DNA of 29,096 nt from positions 1-29,096 of the IMG/VR virus record IMGVR_UViG_3300027712_000107; one strand, written 5' to 3'. A model generated the notes under the pieces. It saw only the letters and a program-made list of their open reading frames with translations. It was not told the origin of the DNA and did not search any database. This document shows, piece by piece, positions 20,771 through 28,226 of this stretch. Origin of the DNA: a virus. A program made the translations under genes and the position numbers. Position 1 is the stretch's first letter. Every line of letters begins with the position of its first letter.

Positions 20771-21386
20771 CTAAGCGGTTAATAATCCATTCGACTACTG
20801 GTACTGCAACAGCGTTACCCATTTGCTTATAGCGATGTGAGTCTGCTTGTCCATCAGTCCAACCATCTGGGAATCCTTGAAGGCGCTCGCACTCTGTTGG
20901 TGTTAGTCGGCGGACAACTGGTGGTTGATCGATAAACAACTGGGCATGATGAGATTGCACAGATGGTTGATGGGCTTGCAGCGCAAGAGATACTTCTGTT
21001 TCAGTCGCGCTAAAGTTATTAGCTTTTGCATCTTCGCGGATTGAATAAGCAACTGCTTGTCCGCCTGTGCGATCTAAAGTATAGGAAGGAGCATCTTCTG
21101 CTCCGACTCCCAATCCATTCTGATTCTTTTCCATGTCTCTTCCATCCTGAATTGGAAATACCATTGGCACGTTTCCTCCACCAGTTCCATATCGTGAAAT
21201 AACTGTCGGTGCTATCTGATCTTCGTAAACTCTTACATCGCCAACGCGAGTCCCATCGATGATGAGAACGGTTGCGTATGACTCTCCATTGTTATCCATG
21301 CGGTTCAATGTAGGAACTACCCCCCCCTGAATCCAAGTTTCGTAATCGTCGTAAGAAGAGGCGCGTTTGCCTTTACTGAACCACAT
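20754..21386 (-). CDS. C5-cytosine DNA methyltransferase, C-terminal part (target recognition, motifs IX-X)
   Basis: A 210-residue protein from ATG 21386, overlapping the end of the catalytic part in another frame. It holds the target-recognition region (TWIQGGVVPTLNRMD, VISRYGTGGGNVPMVF). It then has motif IX, LTPTECERLQGFPDGW, and motif X, RYKQMGNAVAVPVVEWI. It cannot act alone because motifs I-VIII are in the other gene. Two-subunit C5 enzymes such as M.AquI have this division. A run of eight G on the coding strand (21320-21327) lies within codons for QGGV. A real frameshift between the two parts is the alternative. Confidence 0.85.
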   Translation of the reverse strand: MWFSKGKRASSYDDYETWIQGGVVPTLNRMDNNGESYATVLIIDGTRVGDVRVYEDQIAPTVISRYGTGGGNVPMVFPIQDGRDMEKNQNGLGVGAEDAPSYTLDRTGGQAVAYSIREDAKANNFSATETEVSLALQAHQPSVQSHHAQLFIDQPPVVRRLTPTECERLQGFPDGWTDGQADSHRYKQMGNAVAVPVVEWIINRLVSAVD

Positions 21387-22101
21387 CGACAACCTGCAAT
21401 AGATTGTTTTGAATTGCTTCGTTGCTCATTTGACCTTTGATTAAATCAGATACAGTTAAAGTTCCTACCGTATGCTTTCGAGCGCGTTCTGTAACTGCGT
21501 TGGAAGGGACTTGCCCCGATTGCTTGCTCGCCTCAAAATACCTGCTGCGGCTTTCGCGGAGATTGAGTATTTCTTGAGGTGATCGCCCGCTGTCTCCAAG
21601 ACTTCCGACAATAAAGACTCTTCTGCGCCGTTGGGGTACTCCAAAGTATTGAGCATCAAGCACCCGCCATCCCACGCGATACCCGCGCTGGACCAACGCT
21701 TCAATGACAACGACCATGTCTCTTCCGTTATTGCTGGAAAGTAAACCAGGGACATTTTCGAGGATAAAGTTTTGCGTTCTTGTTTCGTCAAGGAGTCGGC
21801 AGATTTCCCAGAAAAGTCCAGACCGTTTTCCCGCCAGTCCTGCTCGCTTACCAGCGACGGACAAATCTTGGCAGGGAAATCCTCCTGTAATGATTCCATC
21901 GACGGGATCGAATCCTGCTGAAATGAGTTGCTCACCTGTTACCTCCGTAACATCGCCAAAGATTGTTGAATTCGGGAAGCGTCGGCGTAGCACTTCCTGA
22001 GCCTTGTTATCAATCTCTACTGACGCTACAACTTCTACGCCACTTCGTTCTAGTGCGAGGTCAAATCCTCCTACACCAGCAAACAAACTAACTGCTTTCA
22101 T
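21373..22101 (-). CDS. C5-cytosine DNA methyltransferase, N-terminal catalytic part (motifs I-VIII)
   Basis: The ATG at 22101 follows GAAAAAGGTGAAA and is preferred over a TTG at 22131. The 242-residue product has motif I (SLFAGVGGFDLALE), the catalytic GFPCQDLS loop (motif IV), ILENVPG (motif VI) and PQRRRRVFIVG (motif VIII). It stops at TAA 21373 just where the target-recognition domain begins; that domain continues in the +1 frame. The enzyme transfers methyl from S-adenosylmethionine to cytosine and probably protects phage DNA from host restriction. No partner restriction enzyme is nearby. Confidence 0.9.
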   Translation of the reverse strand: MKAVSLFAGVGGFDLALERSGVEVVASVEIDNKAQEVLRRRFPNSTIFGDVTEVTGEQLISAGFDPVDGIITGGFPCQDLSVAGKRAGLAGKRSGLFWEICRLLDETRTQNFILENVPGLLSSNNGRDMVVVIEALVQRGYRVGWRVLDAQYFGVPQRRRRVFIVGSLGDSGRSPQEILNLRESRSRYFEASKQSGQVPSNAVTERARKHTVGTLTVSDLIKGQMSNEAIQNNLLQVVDVVQ

Positions 22102-22219
22102 TTTCACCTTTTTCTTTTCCTTTGAACTCAAGCATTGAGAAACAAATAGGACAATCTAAATCATCGTTAATCGAAGTGATGATTACATTTCCGCAACCAG
22201 GACACTCGAACCTAAACAT
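22088..22219 (-). CDS. Tiny zinc ribbon protein (43 aa)
   Basis: A 43-residue protein from ATG 22219 with CPGC (residues 6-9) and CPIC (23-26) and a charged tail. Its start overlaps the phosphoesterase stop (TGATG), and its end overlaps the methyltransferase start by 14 bases and contains that gene's ribosome site. Confidence 0.62.
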   Translation of the reverse strand: MFRFECPGCGNVIITSINDDLDCPICFSMLEFKGKEKGENESS

Positions 22220-23250
22220 CAGTCTAGCCATATTTGGTATTGAGAAGTAACGCGGCCCTTCACTGGATCAATGAAGTGAAGTCGCTGGGATGGAACGCCC
22301 GATACTGCCATTGAGTCTCTTGCATATCGGTTATCGGACTCAGTAGAACCAGTCCAATAGATAGAACCTGTCTGATCCGACATTGGTTCCTGTGCAAATC
22401 GGTGGTAGTGACCAAGGTAAATATCTTGGAAGAACCATTTGAATGAGCCAGCCTTCCATCGGTTTCCTGCTGCTTGCCAAGCTGCTGGAGATGCAAAGCC
22501 AGCACGACCAACTTCATCGCCGTGCATCAAGAGTGCGCGATAGTTTCCAATCTCAACCTTCTGAATATCTTCTGGGCAATCTTCCCAACTGAGGCGCTTC
22601 TCTCCTGCGAGTAACTGGCGCGCTAGTTCGTAGCACATACGGTCAAAGTTATCTGCCTTTGGTACATGGTCACGCTTTGATCCAATACGCCCGTGGTTTC
22701 CCCATTCAGCAACAACCTTAACGGTTTCAAATTGCGTCAAAAGGTAACGCACGAAGTCCACCATCAAACGAGAGACTGTTGTGTATTGCTCGAAGAGAGT
22801 GCTATCAACTTCCCAGAGTTGTCCAGGGTAGTTAAACAAACCTTCAATCATGTCCCCACCAAACATCACTACACAGTCCTTAACTGGGTGATGCTTGCGG
22901 GCAATCTCGGTAATCTCTACAGACTTGTAAGCAAAGTCCATGACTCGCTTCTTCATTACCTCAGAGTTGTACGAGGTAGTTATCTTAGCTCCTTGCCAGT
23001 CCGTAGCGTGGAGTAATGCAACCTCTGACTTGGCTTTACGAACATCCTTCTTCGGCGCTTCTACGGGCTTTATATGACCCATGGCAAGCATCGCATCATA
23101 GGCAGCACGAAAGACTGCTTCGCCCATAAGTTGATCTCGTTGCTTCTGCTTCTGTAGTTGCTTCTGAGTATTGATAAGAGCCTTGCGGAGTTCCACAATT
23201 TCTGGATCTTTATCTTTCTCAATCTGTTCTAAATCATCTTTTAGCGACAC
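22219..23250 (-). CDS. Calcineurin-like metallophosphoesterase
   Basis: A phosphoesterase with the metal-binding motifs in order: LLHATDWQG, FGGDMIEG (GD), EWGNHGR (GNH), LLMHGDE and YLGHYHR (GHxH). A GTG at 23250 preceded by GGGGAG at good distance is preferred; the longest frame begins with a GTG at 23265. The first 80 residues are a coiled coil (LRKALINTQKQLQKQKQRD). Phage members are thought to act on DNA ends, nucleotides or RNA 5' ends, so this one could process the 2',3'-cyclic phosphates left by the hammerhead ribozymes. That link is speculation. Total length is 343 residues. Confidence 0.87.
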   Translation of the reverse strand: MSLKDDLEQIEKDKDPEIVELRKALINTQKQLQKQKQRDQLMGEAVFRAAYDAMLAMGHIKPVEAPKKDVRKAKSEVALLHATDWQGAKITTSYNSEVMKKRVMDFAYKSVEITEIARKHHPVKDCVVMFGGDMIEGLFNYPGQLWEVDSTLFEQYTTVSRLMVDFVRYLLTQFETVKVVAEWGNHGRIGSKRDHVPKADNFDRMCYELARQLLAGEKRLSWEDCPEDIQKVEIGNYRALLMHGDEVGRAGFASPAAWQAAGNRWKAGSFKWFFQDIYLGHYHRFAQEPMSDQTGSIYWTGSTESDNRYARDSMAVSGVPSQRLHFIDPVKGRVTSQYQIWLD

Positions 23251-23482
23251 GTTGGCACTCCCCACGTCGATGTCTGCCGAGAGTTCCAGTTGCTAAGTCA
23301 AAACCGTTAGCCTTGAGAACTTTGCTGATAGAAGAATGGGAAATAGATTTATCGTCCATCTTTGCGGTGAGTAACTTGCGTTCTTCTGGCGGTAGGTTTT
23401 CTAACAATGTGCAAGTAGAACACCAAGAGCGTGGCTTATCAACGAAGTTATCATCGTTCTTTAGATCATCTAGTAATCCCAT
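23234..23482 (-). CDS. Helix-turn-helix protein with CxxC (82 aa)
   Basis: An 82-residue basic protein with CSTC near residue 21, a helical linker and a helix-turn-helix-like HSSISKVLKANGFDLATGTLGRHRRG. It precedes the phosphoesterase and overlaps it. DNA binding is likely by composition. No named family is recognised. Confidence 0.68.
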   Translation of the reverse strand: MGLLDDLKNDDNFVDKPRSWCSTCTLLENLPPEERKLLTAKMDDKSISHSSISKVLKANGFDLATGTLGRHRRGECQRVAKR

Positions 23483-23721
23483 TAGATACCCACAAACTCT
23501 CTGATAAGGCGTATGTAGCCTTCTTTATCATCGTATGAATCTTTATGAACTGGGTTCTGAAATATGCGCACTGTCTTTAACGCATCCATCATCAAAGCTA
23601 CTTCGTGTGGCTTGATGTCATCGATGCGAAGCAAGGCTCCCCAGATGCGACCAATGGCTAAGAAGTTATCCTCAGCATCGCCATATTGTTCTTGTCTTTC
23701 CTCAAGAATCTTGTCGATCAT
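23482..23721 (-). CDS. DUF6378-like protein (79 aa)
   Basis: The sequence EERQEQYGDAEDNFLAIGRIWGALL...PHEVALMMDALKTVRIFQNPVHKDSYDD fits DUF6378, a small all-helical family common in phages. Its order of motifs recalls nucleotide pyrophosphohydrolase helices, but the activity is not known. ATG 23721 sits behind AGAAAGGGTGAAT; an in-frame GTG at 23727 is less likely. It is the first gene after the late-operon terminator, so it should have its own promoter in 23722-23783. A CATAAT near 23757 is the only weak candidate. Confidence 0.78.
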   Translation of the reverse strand: MIDKILEERQEQYGDAEDNFLAIGRIWGALLRIDDIKPHEVALMMDALKTVRIFQNPVHKDSYDDKEGYIRLIREFVGI

Positions 23722-23783
23722 ATTCACCCTTTCTAGTGGTGGGCAGAGCCTAACAGATTATGGTTGAGATTTGAAGTGCGACA

Positions 23784-23820
23784 CAAAAGAAAAACCCCCG
23801 CGAAGGTGAAACGCGAGGGT
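23784..23820 (-). terminator. Intrinsic terminator of the tail-gene operon
   Basis: On the minus strand ACCCTCGCG (23812-23820) pairs over nine positions (one U-G) with CGCGGGGGT (23794-23802) across a 9-base loop. It is followed by TTTTCTTTTG. It lies 29 bases after the last tail gene. Confidence 0.85.
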
Positions 23821-23848
23821 CTTTCAGCCGATTAGGAAGGGCTGAGGA

Positions 23849-24118
23849 TTACGATACAGCAAATGCTCCACAATTGATAACAGGAATCTCTGGCGAGTCT
23901 GTGATTCTTGCCCACACTAAATATGTTCCTACTGCAAGGTTCTGGATCATCACGCCGATTTCTCCGTTAAGAGAAGTCGAAGCAATCCAAGTAGATGGAC
24001 GGGCGTTCTGAGCAGTGATAGCAACTTCAATATCAGCAGCAGTTGTGAACGGAGTCCCGTCAAGGGTGATGAGGATAGGTTGGAATTCAACGCTCTCACG
24101 GGGGTAGTTGTTAATCAT
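23849..24118 (-). CDS. Small virion/tail protein (89 aa)
   Basis: The ATG at 24118 overlaps the stop of the preceding gene (ATGA) and gives MINNYPRESVEFQPILI, so it is preferred over the ATG at 24136. The protein is all-beta in pattern (DIEVAITAQNARPSTWIAS, VGTYLVWARITDSPEIPV), like a small Ig-like or tail-tip domain. It is last in the tail operon, just before the terminator. The role is inferred from position. Confidence 0.72.
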   Translation of the reverse strand: MINNYPRESVEFQPILITLDGTPFTTAADIEVAITAQNARPSTWIASTSLNGEIGVMIQNLAVGTYLVWARITDSPEIPVINCGAFAVS

Positions 24119-24996
24119 AAAAGCATCCCTTCCCAACGGCGCTGGGCTAGTGTGGCAAACTTATTGCGCTCGCCAAGGATACCATCAGCTTGTTTAGTTC
24201 CAAGGTTTGCTGACTCATCTCGTTCAGTTTGGATCACTCCAGCCCACTGGCGCTGAAGCAGTTCTCCCGCCCATGGACGAGGCATAATCTGACCATAGAA
24301 AACAGTGTCATGGTCGGTTATTGGGTTGGACCTTTTTACCTTTGAGGATAATCCTGCTGTTATGCCTAAAGATGAACGAATTAAAGAATTTAATGTAGCT
24401 GTTGCTGGTAAAGAAGCAATAACACTGGTATTTGTGCTAATTAAACTATTGACGGAAGCATCAGCAGTAAGCCCCGCAGAAATTAAAGTTGATGAATTGG
24501 AATTTACTGTTCGTATGGCGCTTGAGGAAACCGTTGTTGTTGCCGCCAATGATGAATCAGCAGATCTTAAATAAACAAGTGTGGCTGGAAGGGATGTGCT
24601 TACCGCTGTAGATGAACTTATGTTTTGATTTTTTGTGGCATCGGCTGATTGAGTAAATACTGCGGAAAAGGATGAACTTATGTTTTTGTTTTGTGAAACA
24701 CTGGCGGTTTGAGTAACCGTTAAATCAGTTAATGCTTGAGCATATTTAGTTATACTGGAATCGGCAGTTTGGGTAGACGTTAAATTGGTTGATGTCTGAG
24801 CATATCGAGTTATATTGGCATCAGCAGTAAGATTTGCTGCAAAAGAAGAAGAACTACCTGTAAAAGTAAGAAGAGCAATTAAAGCTGTAGTTGTTGCGGA
24901 AATGACAATAGAAGAGCCAGCATTAACTGTGTTGATCCCAGAGTTATACTGAACCCCTGCCGCGTTATAGGCAATGTTCTCGTTATAGATTGCCAT
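24115..24996 (-). CDS. Tail-fibre-like protein with 20-residue repeats (293 aa)
   Basis: The N-terminus NENIAYNAAGVQYN is a short motif found in some phage fibre proteins. Residues about 55-150 are tandem repeats of about 20 residues (TADANITRYAQTSTNLTSTQ; TADSSITKYAQALTDLTVTQ), degenerating into Ser/Thr/Ala-rich sequence up to 225. The C-terminal 60 residues differ and are Trp/Arg-rich (RPWAGELLQRQWAG, LAQRRWEGMLL), perhaps an attachment domain. Low-complexity Ser/Thr repeats suit a fibrous stalk. Start MAIYNEN at 24996. Confidence 0.72.
   Translation of the reverse strand: MAIYNENIAYNAAGVQYNSGINTVNAGSSIVISATTTALIALLTFTGSSSSFAANLTADANITRYAQTSTNLTSTQTADSSITKYAQALTDLTVTQTASVSQNKNISSSFSAVFTQSADATKNQNISSSTAVSTSLPATLVYLRSADSSLAATTTVSSSAIRTVNSNSSTLISAGLTADASVNSLISTNTSVIASLPATATLNSLIRSSLGITAGLSSKVKRSNPITDHDTVFYGQIMPRPWAGELLQRQWAGVIQTERDESANLGTKQADGILGERNKFATLAQRRWEGMLL
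24560..24850 (-). repeat. Degenerate 60-bp tandem repeats in a fibre gene
   Basis: The DNA behind the 20-residue repeats has a 60-bp period. For example, GATGAACTTATGTTTT on the plus strand recurs about 60 bases apart near 24612 and 24673, and CAGTTTGGGTAGACGTTAAA-like phrases recur at the same step further right. Copies have diverged but keep reading frame. Confidence 0.6.
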
Positions 24997-25002
24997 CGCT
25001 GT

Positions 25003-25173
25003 TTACTCCGAAACTGTTGTGATTGTCTCTTCTAAAGCTACTTCCTGGATCAGCACATACTCACCCTGTCCGCAGACATTGCACTTTGTCACAACTTGAG
25101 CATCCTCTGGATTGCGCACTTCAACATAGAAGTGACCGCAGCAAGGTGAGTTGTATTCGTATTTGATAGCCAT
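25003..25173 (-). CDS. Small zinc ribbon protein among tail genes (56 aa)
   Basis: A 56-residue protein from ATG 25173 with SPCCGHFYVEV and KCNVCGQGEYV, a four-cysteine zinc ribbon, followed by an acidic tail. It is placed between the glycine-rich adhesin and the repeat-fibre gene. Its role in the tail region is unknown; a chaperone-like or assembly function is possible but unsupported. Confidence 0.65.
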   Translation of the reverse strand: MAIKYEYNSPCCGHFYVEVRNPEDAQVVTKCNVCGQGEYVLIQEVALEETITTVSE

Positions 25174-25182
25174 TAGAACTCC

Positions 25183-26028
25183 TTAGAAGTAAAGATAAAC
25201 AATGCCATTACCGCCTGAGCCAGCAGTACCTAGTGTGGAAGCAGCGCCTCCACCACCTCCACCTGAACCACCTTGTCCTCCGTTATTGAGAACACCAGTA
25301 GCAGTACCAGCAGGAGAACCAGCAGGAAAACCATTTGATGTATAACCTGCACCACCACCACCGCCGCCAAAAGTAATTCCTGTTCCTGATGAACCAGCAC
25401 CGCCAGCATAGAAATCGCCAGTACCACCAGCACCGCCTGTGCCTGTTCCTGCTGTTCCTGCTGCTCCGCCACCACCGCAGATAACACCACGACCACCAGC
25501 AGAAGCAGTTACAGTTCCTGTGACTGTTGTATTACCTGAACCACCACCAGATGAAACGCCAGCGGCATCTCTTCCTGCGGCGTAACCAGTTACACCAAAA
25601 CTTGCAGCAGGAGCGCCTGTATAAGCCGCGGCTGATGAACTTCCAGTAATAGTTACTGCGCCTCCGCCAGCGCCTCCTTGAATTCCGTTTGCTCCACCTG
25701 AACCACCACCAGCCATCACCATTCCATAAATGCTTGGATTGCCATTAGGGGCAACAGCCGCAGTTGAATTTCCAACAGCACCAGTTCCGACTGTTACTGA
25801 GTTTGAAATATAAGTCCAGCCAGCAGAATAACCTCCTGCCCCACCACCACCACCACCGCCAGTTGTTTGTGATGAACCAGCACCACCACCGCCAATGACA
25901 ATTGCATAAACTCTTTGAATGCCAGCAGGGATGTCAGTTACAGAAGCAGATGTTGTGTATGTGCGTTGCAGCTTGAGTCCGTAAGGAGAATCAGTAAATG
26001 ATGAATTGCTATAGATCGATGCGCTCAT
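25183..26028 (-). CDS. Glycine-rich tail adhesin, paralogue 2 (281 aa)
   Basis: About 40 N-terminal residues (SPYGLKLQRTYT, then VTDIPAGIQRVYAIVIGGGGAG) lead into a glycine-rich domain with many GGGGGG runs and variable loops, ending GNGIVYLYF. This is the layout of phage glycine-rich domain proteins. The long polyglycine runs recall gp38-type adhesins, in which loops between polyglycine helices contact the receptor. The gene is a clear paralogue of its upstream neighbour. It probably sets host range. Proline-rich frames on the other strand are shadows. Confidence 0.8.
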   Translation of the reverse strand: MSASIYSNSSFTDSPYGLKLQRTYTTSASVTDIPAGIQRVYAIVIGGGGAGSSQTTGGGGGGGAGGYSAGWTYISNSVTVGTGAVGNSTAAVAPNGNPSIYGMVMAGGGSGGANGIQGGAGGGAVTITGSSSAAAYTGAPAASFGVTGYAAGRDAAGVSSGGGSGNTTVTGTVTASAGGRGVICGGGGAAGTAGTGTGGAGGTGDFYAGGAGSSGTGITFGGGGGGAGYTSNGFPAGSPAGTATGVLNNGGQGGSGGGGGGAASTLGTAGSGGNGIVYLYF

Positions 26029-26037
26029 AATTGTCTC

Positions 26038-26931
26038 CTAGTAGAAAAGGTAAAGTATTCCTGCGCCGCCTGTTGCTGAATTTCCGCCGCCGCCACCGCC
26101 AAGTCCACCAACACCGCCAGTAGTTCCCGAAGCAGCAGTTCCATTTCCTGCAATGCCAGCACCACCACCAGCAGCGCCATTTGTATTTGTGCCAGTTGAA
26201 CCAGCGCCGCCAGTTGTTTGTGCGCCAGTCAAAATGTTTATTCCGTTTCCGCCTGAACCACCTGTGCGTGTTCCAGTTGTGGTTGACCCAACACCTCCTC
26301 CACCTCCCACAAGTCCTGAACCGCCGTTACCACCAGTATTTGTTTGTGAACCTGCCGCATTACAAGGTGCTCCGCCGCCGCCTGAAATTCCATTTCCACC
26401 ATTACCGCCATTGACTCCAGCAGTAGTTGAAAGAAAACCACCACCTCCACCTGCGCCTGATTTTCCATCTGTTGATGTTGATGTTCCAGCCGCGCCTCCA
26501 GGAATTCCCCAATAATTAGTTCCACCAGCACCAGCGTTACCACCGCCACCTGAACCTAAAATTCCTGTTGAGTTGCTGAGTTGTCCGCCTCCAGCTATTA
26601 CATTTCCATATCGAGTGTAACCGCCCGCAGTTGTAGAAGCACCGCCAGCGCCAACTACACAAGTTGAGTTTGCTAAAGTCCAGCCCCAAGCAACACCACC
26701 AGCACCCGCACCGCCACCACTACTTCCACCTGCGCCACCACCAACTGCGATGGCATAGACAAATGTAATACCAGCAGGGATTGTGACTGATGTATCGCCA
26801 GCGTTCTTTGTCTGTTGTAAGCGCAAGCCGTAAGGAAGAACAAAATGTGTGTTTGCAAATGGGGTTACTGAAGCACCCTGCATTGAGGTTCTTACTTCAC
26901 CAATTTGTCCGCGTCTTGTTGGGTTAGACAT
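26038..26931 (-). CDS. Glycine-rich tail adhesin, paralogue 1 (297 aa)
   Basis: Same plan as the neighbour: an N-terminal section ending LPYGLRLQQT, then SVTIPAGITFVYAIAVGGG, a long glycine-rich domain and the end GAGILYLFY. It has an additional 25-residue N-terminus (SNPTRRGQIGEVRTSMQGAS) that the paralogue lacks, perhaps for attachment to the tail. The glycine-rich loops differ from the paralogue while the framing strands match. That pattern is expected if the loops are under selection for receptor binding. Confidence 0.8.
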   Translation of the reverse strand: MSNPTRRGQIGEVRTSMQGASVTPFANTHFVLPYGLRLQQTKNAGDTSVTIPAGITFVYAIAVGGGAGGSSGGGAGAGGVAWGWTLANSTCVVGAGGASTTAGGYTRYGNVIAGGGQLSNSTGILGSGGGGNAGAGGTNYWGIPGGAAGTSTSTDGKSGAGGGGGFLSTTAGVNGGNGGNGISGGGGAPCNAAGSQTNTGGNGGSGLVGGGGGVGSTTTGTRTGGSGGNGINILTGAQTTGGAGSTGTNTNGAAGGGAGIAGNGTAASGTTGGVGGLGGGGGGNSATGGAGILYLFY

Positions 26932-27293
26932 TAGCTGATCCTATTTACATAACCTGAAATCGTGATGACTGATGCAGTTGCGGCAAAGGCATAAATTGTG
27001 TTTGCAGCAGAGCCTGTTCCTGTCAATGGCAAGCCAGCCACGATGAGAACATCGCCTGACTGTGGGGCAAGGGTAATTGGCTTTGCGTGTTGCACTGAGC
27101 CTGTTCCACCGAACTGCACTGTGAGCAATACTGGTGAAGTCGAAGTGTTGTTGGCATAGAGCCAAACCTCGTCAATAGTTGTTGATGAAGTTCCTGTTGC
27201 GTGGATAGTTGTACCAGTTGAGGCAGTTTGGACAACTGTGATTGGCTGACCCTGTGTAGAGCCTGAAAGAAGTGTCTTTGTAAAAGTTGCCAT
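26931..27293 (-). CDS. Small beta-rich virion protein (120 aa)
   Basis: A 120-residue Thr/Ser/Ala-rich protein (QPITVVQTASTGTTIHATG, EVWLYANNTSTSPVLLTVQFGG, ISGYVNRIS) with the pattern of a jelly-roll-like structural protein. It overlaps the adhesin gene by one base. A role as a tail or decoration subunit is inferred from neighbours and fold pattern. Confidence 0.72.
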   Translation of the reverse strand: MATFTKTLLSGSTQGQPITVVQTASTGTTIHATGTSSTTIDEVWLYANNTSTSPVLLTVQFGGTGSVQHAKPITLAPQSGDVLIVAGLPLTGTGSAANTIYAFAATASVITISGYVNRIS

Positions 27294-27302
27294 TGTTATC
27301 CC

Positions 27303-27542
27303 CTAACCGAAGACTTGTGTGGATAGAACTGTTTGATCTGAATCAGGGTCTCCTGCTGCAAGGCGAGCCTTGACTGTGGCAAATGAACCCTTTGGATTTG
27401 TGCCAAGTTCGCCTTCGATGGCTTCAACTGCATCATTGATGTCTGTGTGCTGAGAAGCGTGAGGAACTGTGACCGAATCAAGGGTGTCAGTTGCCGTTGG
27501 ATTCGTAAGGCTATCAAGAGCGTTAGGATAATTAGTTGCCAT
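27303..27542 (-). CDS. Tail-fibre accessory protein (79 aa)
   Basis: The sequence NYPNALDSLTNPTATDTLD, then HASQHTDINDAVEAIEGELG, is a stretch often present in phage tail-fibre stalks. Here it forms an independent 79-residue protein ending STQVFG. It probably assembles with neighbouring fibre proteins. The alternative frame 27296-27517 is a shadow. Confidence 0.75.
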   Translation of the reverse strand: MATNYPNALDSLTNPTATDTLDSVTVPHASQHTDINDAVEAIEGELGTNPKGSFATVKARLAAGDPDSDQTVLSTQVFG

Positions 27543-27545
27543 AAA

Positions 27546-27929
27546 TTATGCCGCTAATGGTGAAAGTGAAACTCCAAGAGTCGTGAAAGTCAATACATCT
27601 GTGTTAACAACTGACTTGGAAGTTGTCAGCGCAGCAGTCCAAAGAAGATTGCCAGCAGTTGAAGCATCCCATACTGAGATGTGCGTGATGGTCTCTGTAG
27701 TTGTCATGGTAAATGCAGGTGAATTGGAAAGAGCAATTGCTCCACCAGAAGCAGCAGAAAATGTTGCTGATTGGCGAGTTGTTACTGCTGATGCGTTTGC
27801 TGTTCCAGCAGCACCAGGATCTCCTGTATGGAGTTTAATGTATGTTGCAGCAGGAGCAGTAAATGCAACCGCACGAAGCATATTAAGCCAGTTGTTTGCG
27901 AGTGTTGTTGTGGCTAATCCTACGGTCAT
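27546..27929 (-). CDS. Tail protein with LHTGDPG motif (127 aa)
   Basis: A 127-residue protein with ATYIKLHTGDPGAAGTAN near residue 30 and WDASTAGNLLWTAALT near 90. The LHTGDPG pattern recurs in small tail proteins of actinophages. Its ATG overlaps the stop of a 29-residue gene. A structural role in the tail tip or fibre is likely. Confidence 0.76.
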   Translation of the reverse strand: MTVGLATTTLANNWLNMLRAVAFTAPAATYIKLHTGDPGAAGTANASAVTTRQSATFSAASGGAIALSNSPAFTMTTTETITHISVWDASTAGNLLWTAALTTSKSVVNTDVLTFTTLGVSLSPLAA

Positions 27930-28015
27930 TCTGACTCCTTAGTATCTTTTGTTCCATCAGCGTGAGTCACTTCCGCCTCAGCGGTGATGACCAATTCCAT
28001 GGTTACTTTAGACAT
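27926..28015 (-). CDS. Very small acidic protein (29 aa)
   Basis: A 29-residue reading frame (MSKVTMELVITAEAEVTHAD...KESE) coupled by ATGA to the next gene. It may be a real peptide or mainly a leader that couples translation. There is no ribosome site stronger than GTACAATAA before it. Confidence 0.45.
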   Translation of the reverse strand: MSKVTMELVITAEAEVTHADGTKDTKESE

Positions 28016-28025
28016 TTATTGTACC

Positions 28026-28217
28026 TTACTTGCCTTTACCGTACTGCTTGGTCAACTTGCTGTAATAAAGGGTGGCGCTTGTGACTATTGATCCAGCCAC
28101 GGCTGCAAGAACTGGATTAAGATTAAGGCTTGGGATTGATTCAGCGATAACGCCAAGGATTGCTCCCATAGAAGCGATGATGATGTGGCGAAATTCTGGC
28201 GAAAGTTTGTCTAGCAT
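28026..28217 (-). CDS. Holin candidate (63 aa)
   Basis: A 63-residue protein with two hydrophobic segments (residues about 11-28 IIIASMGAILGVIAES and 34-52 PVLAAVAGSIVTSATLYY), a short turn with Pro/Asn between, and a basic tail KLTKQYGKGK. That is the class II holin layout. It follows the endolysin gene by nine bases. Holins time lysis by piercing the membrane. Confidence 0.72.
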   Translation of the reverse strand: MLDKLSPEFRHIIIASMGAILGVIAESIPSLNLNPVLAAVAGSIVTSATLYYSKLTKQYGKGK

Positions 28218-28226
28218 TGTTTCTCC

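Noticed and set aside
26153-26515. Proline-rich plus-strand frame of 120 codons
   Set aside because: It is the reverse complement of glycine codons in the adhesin gene.
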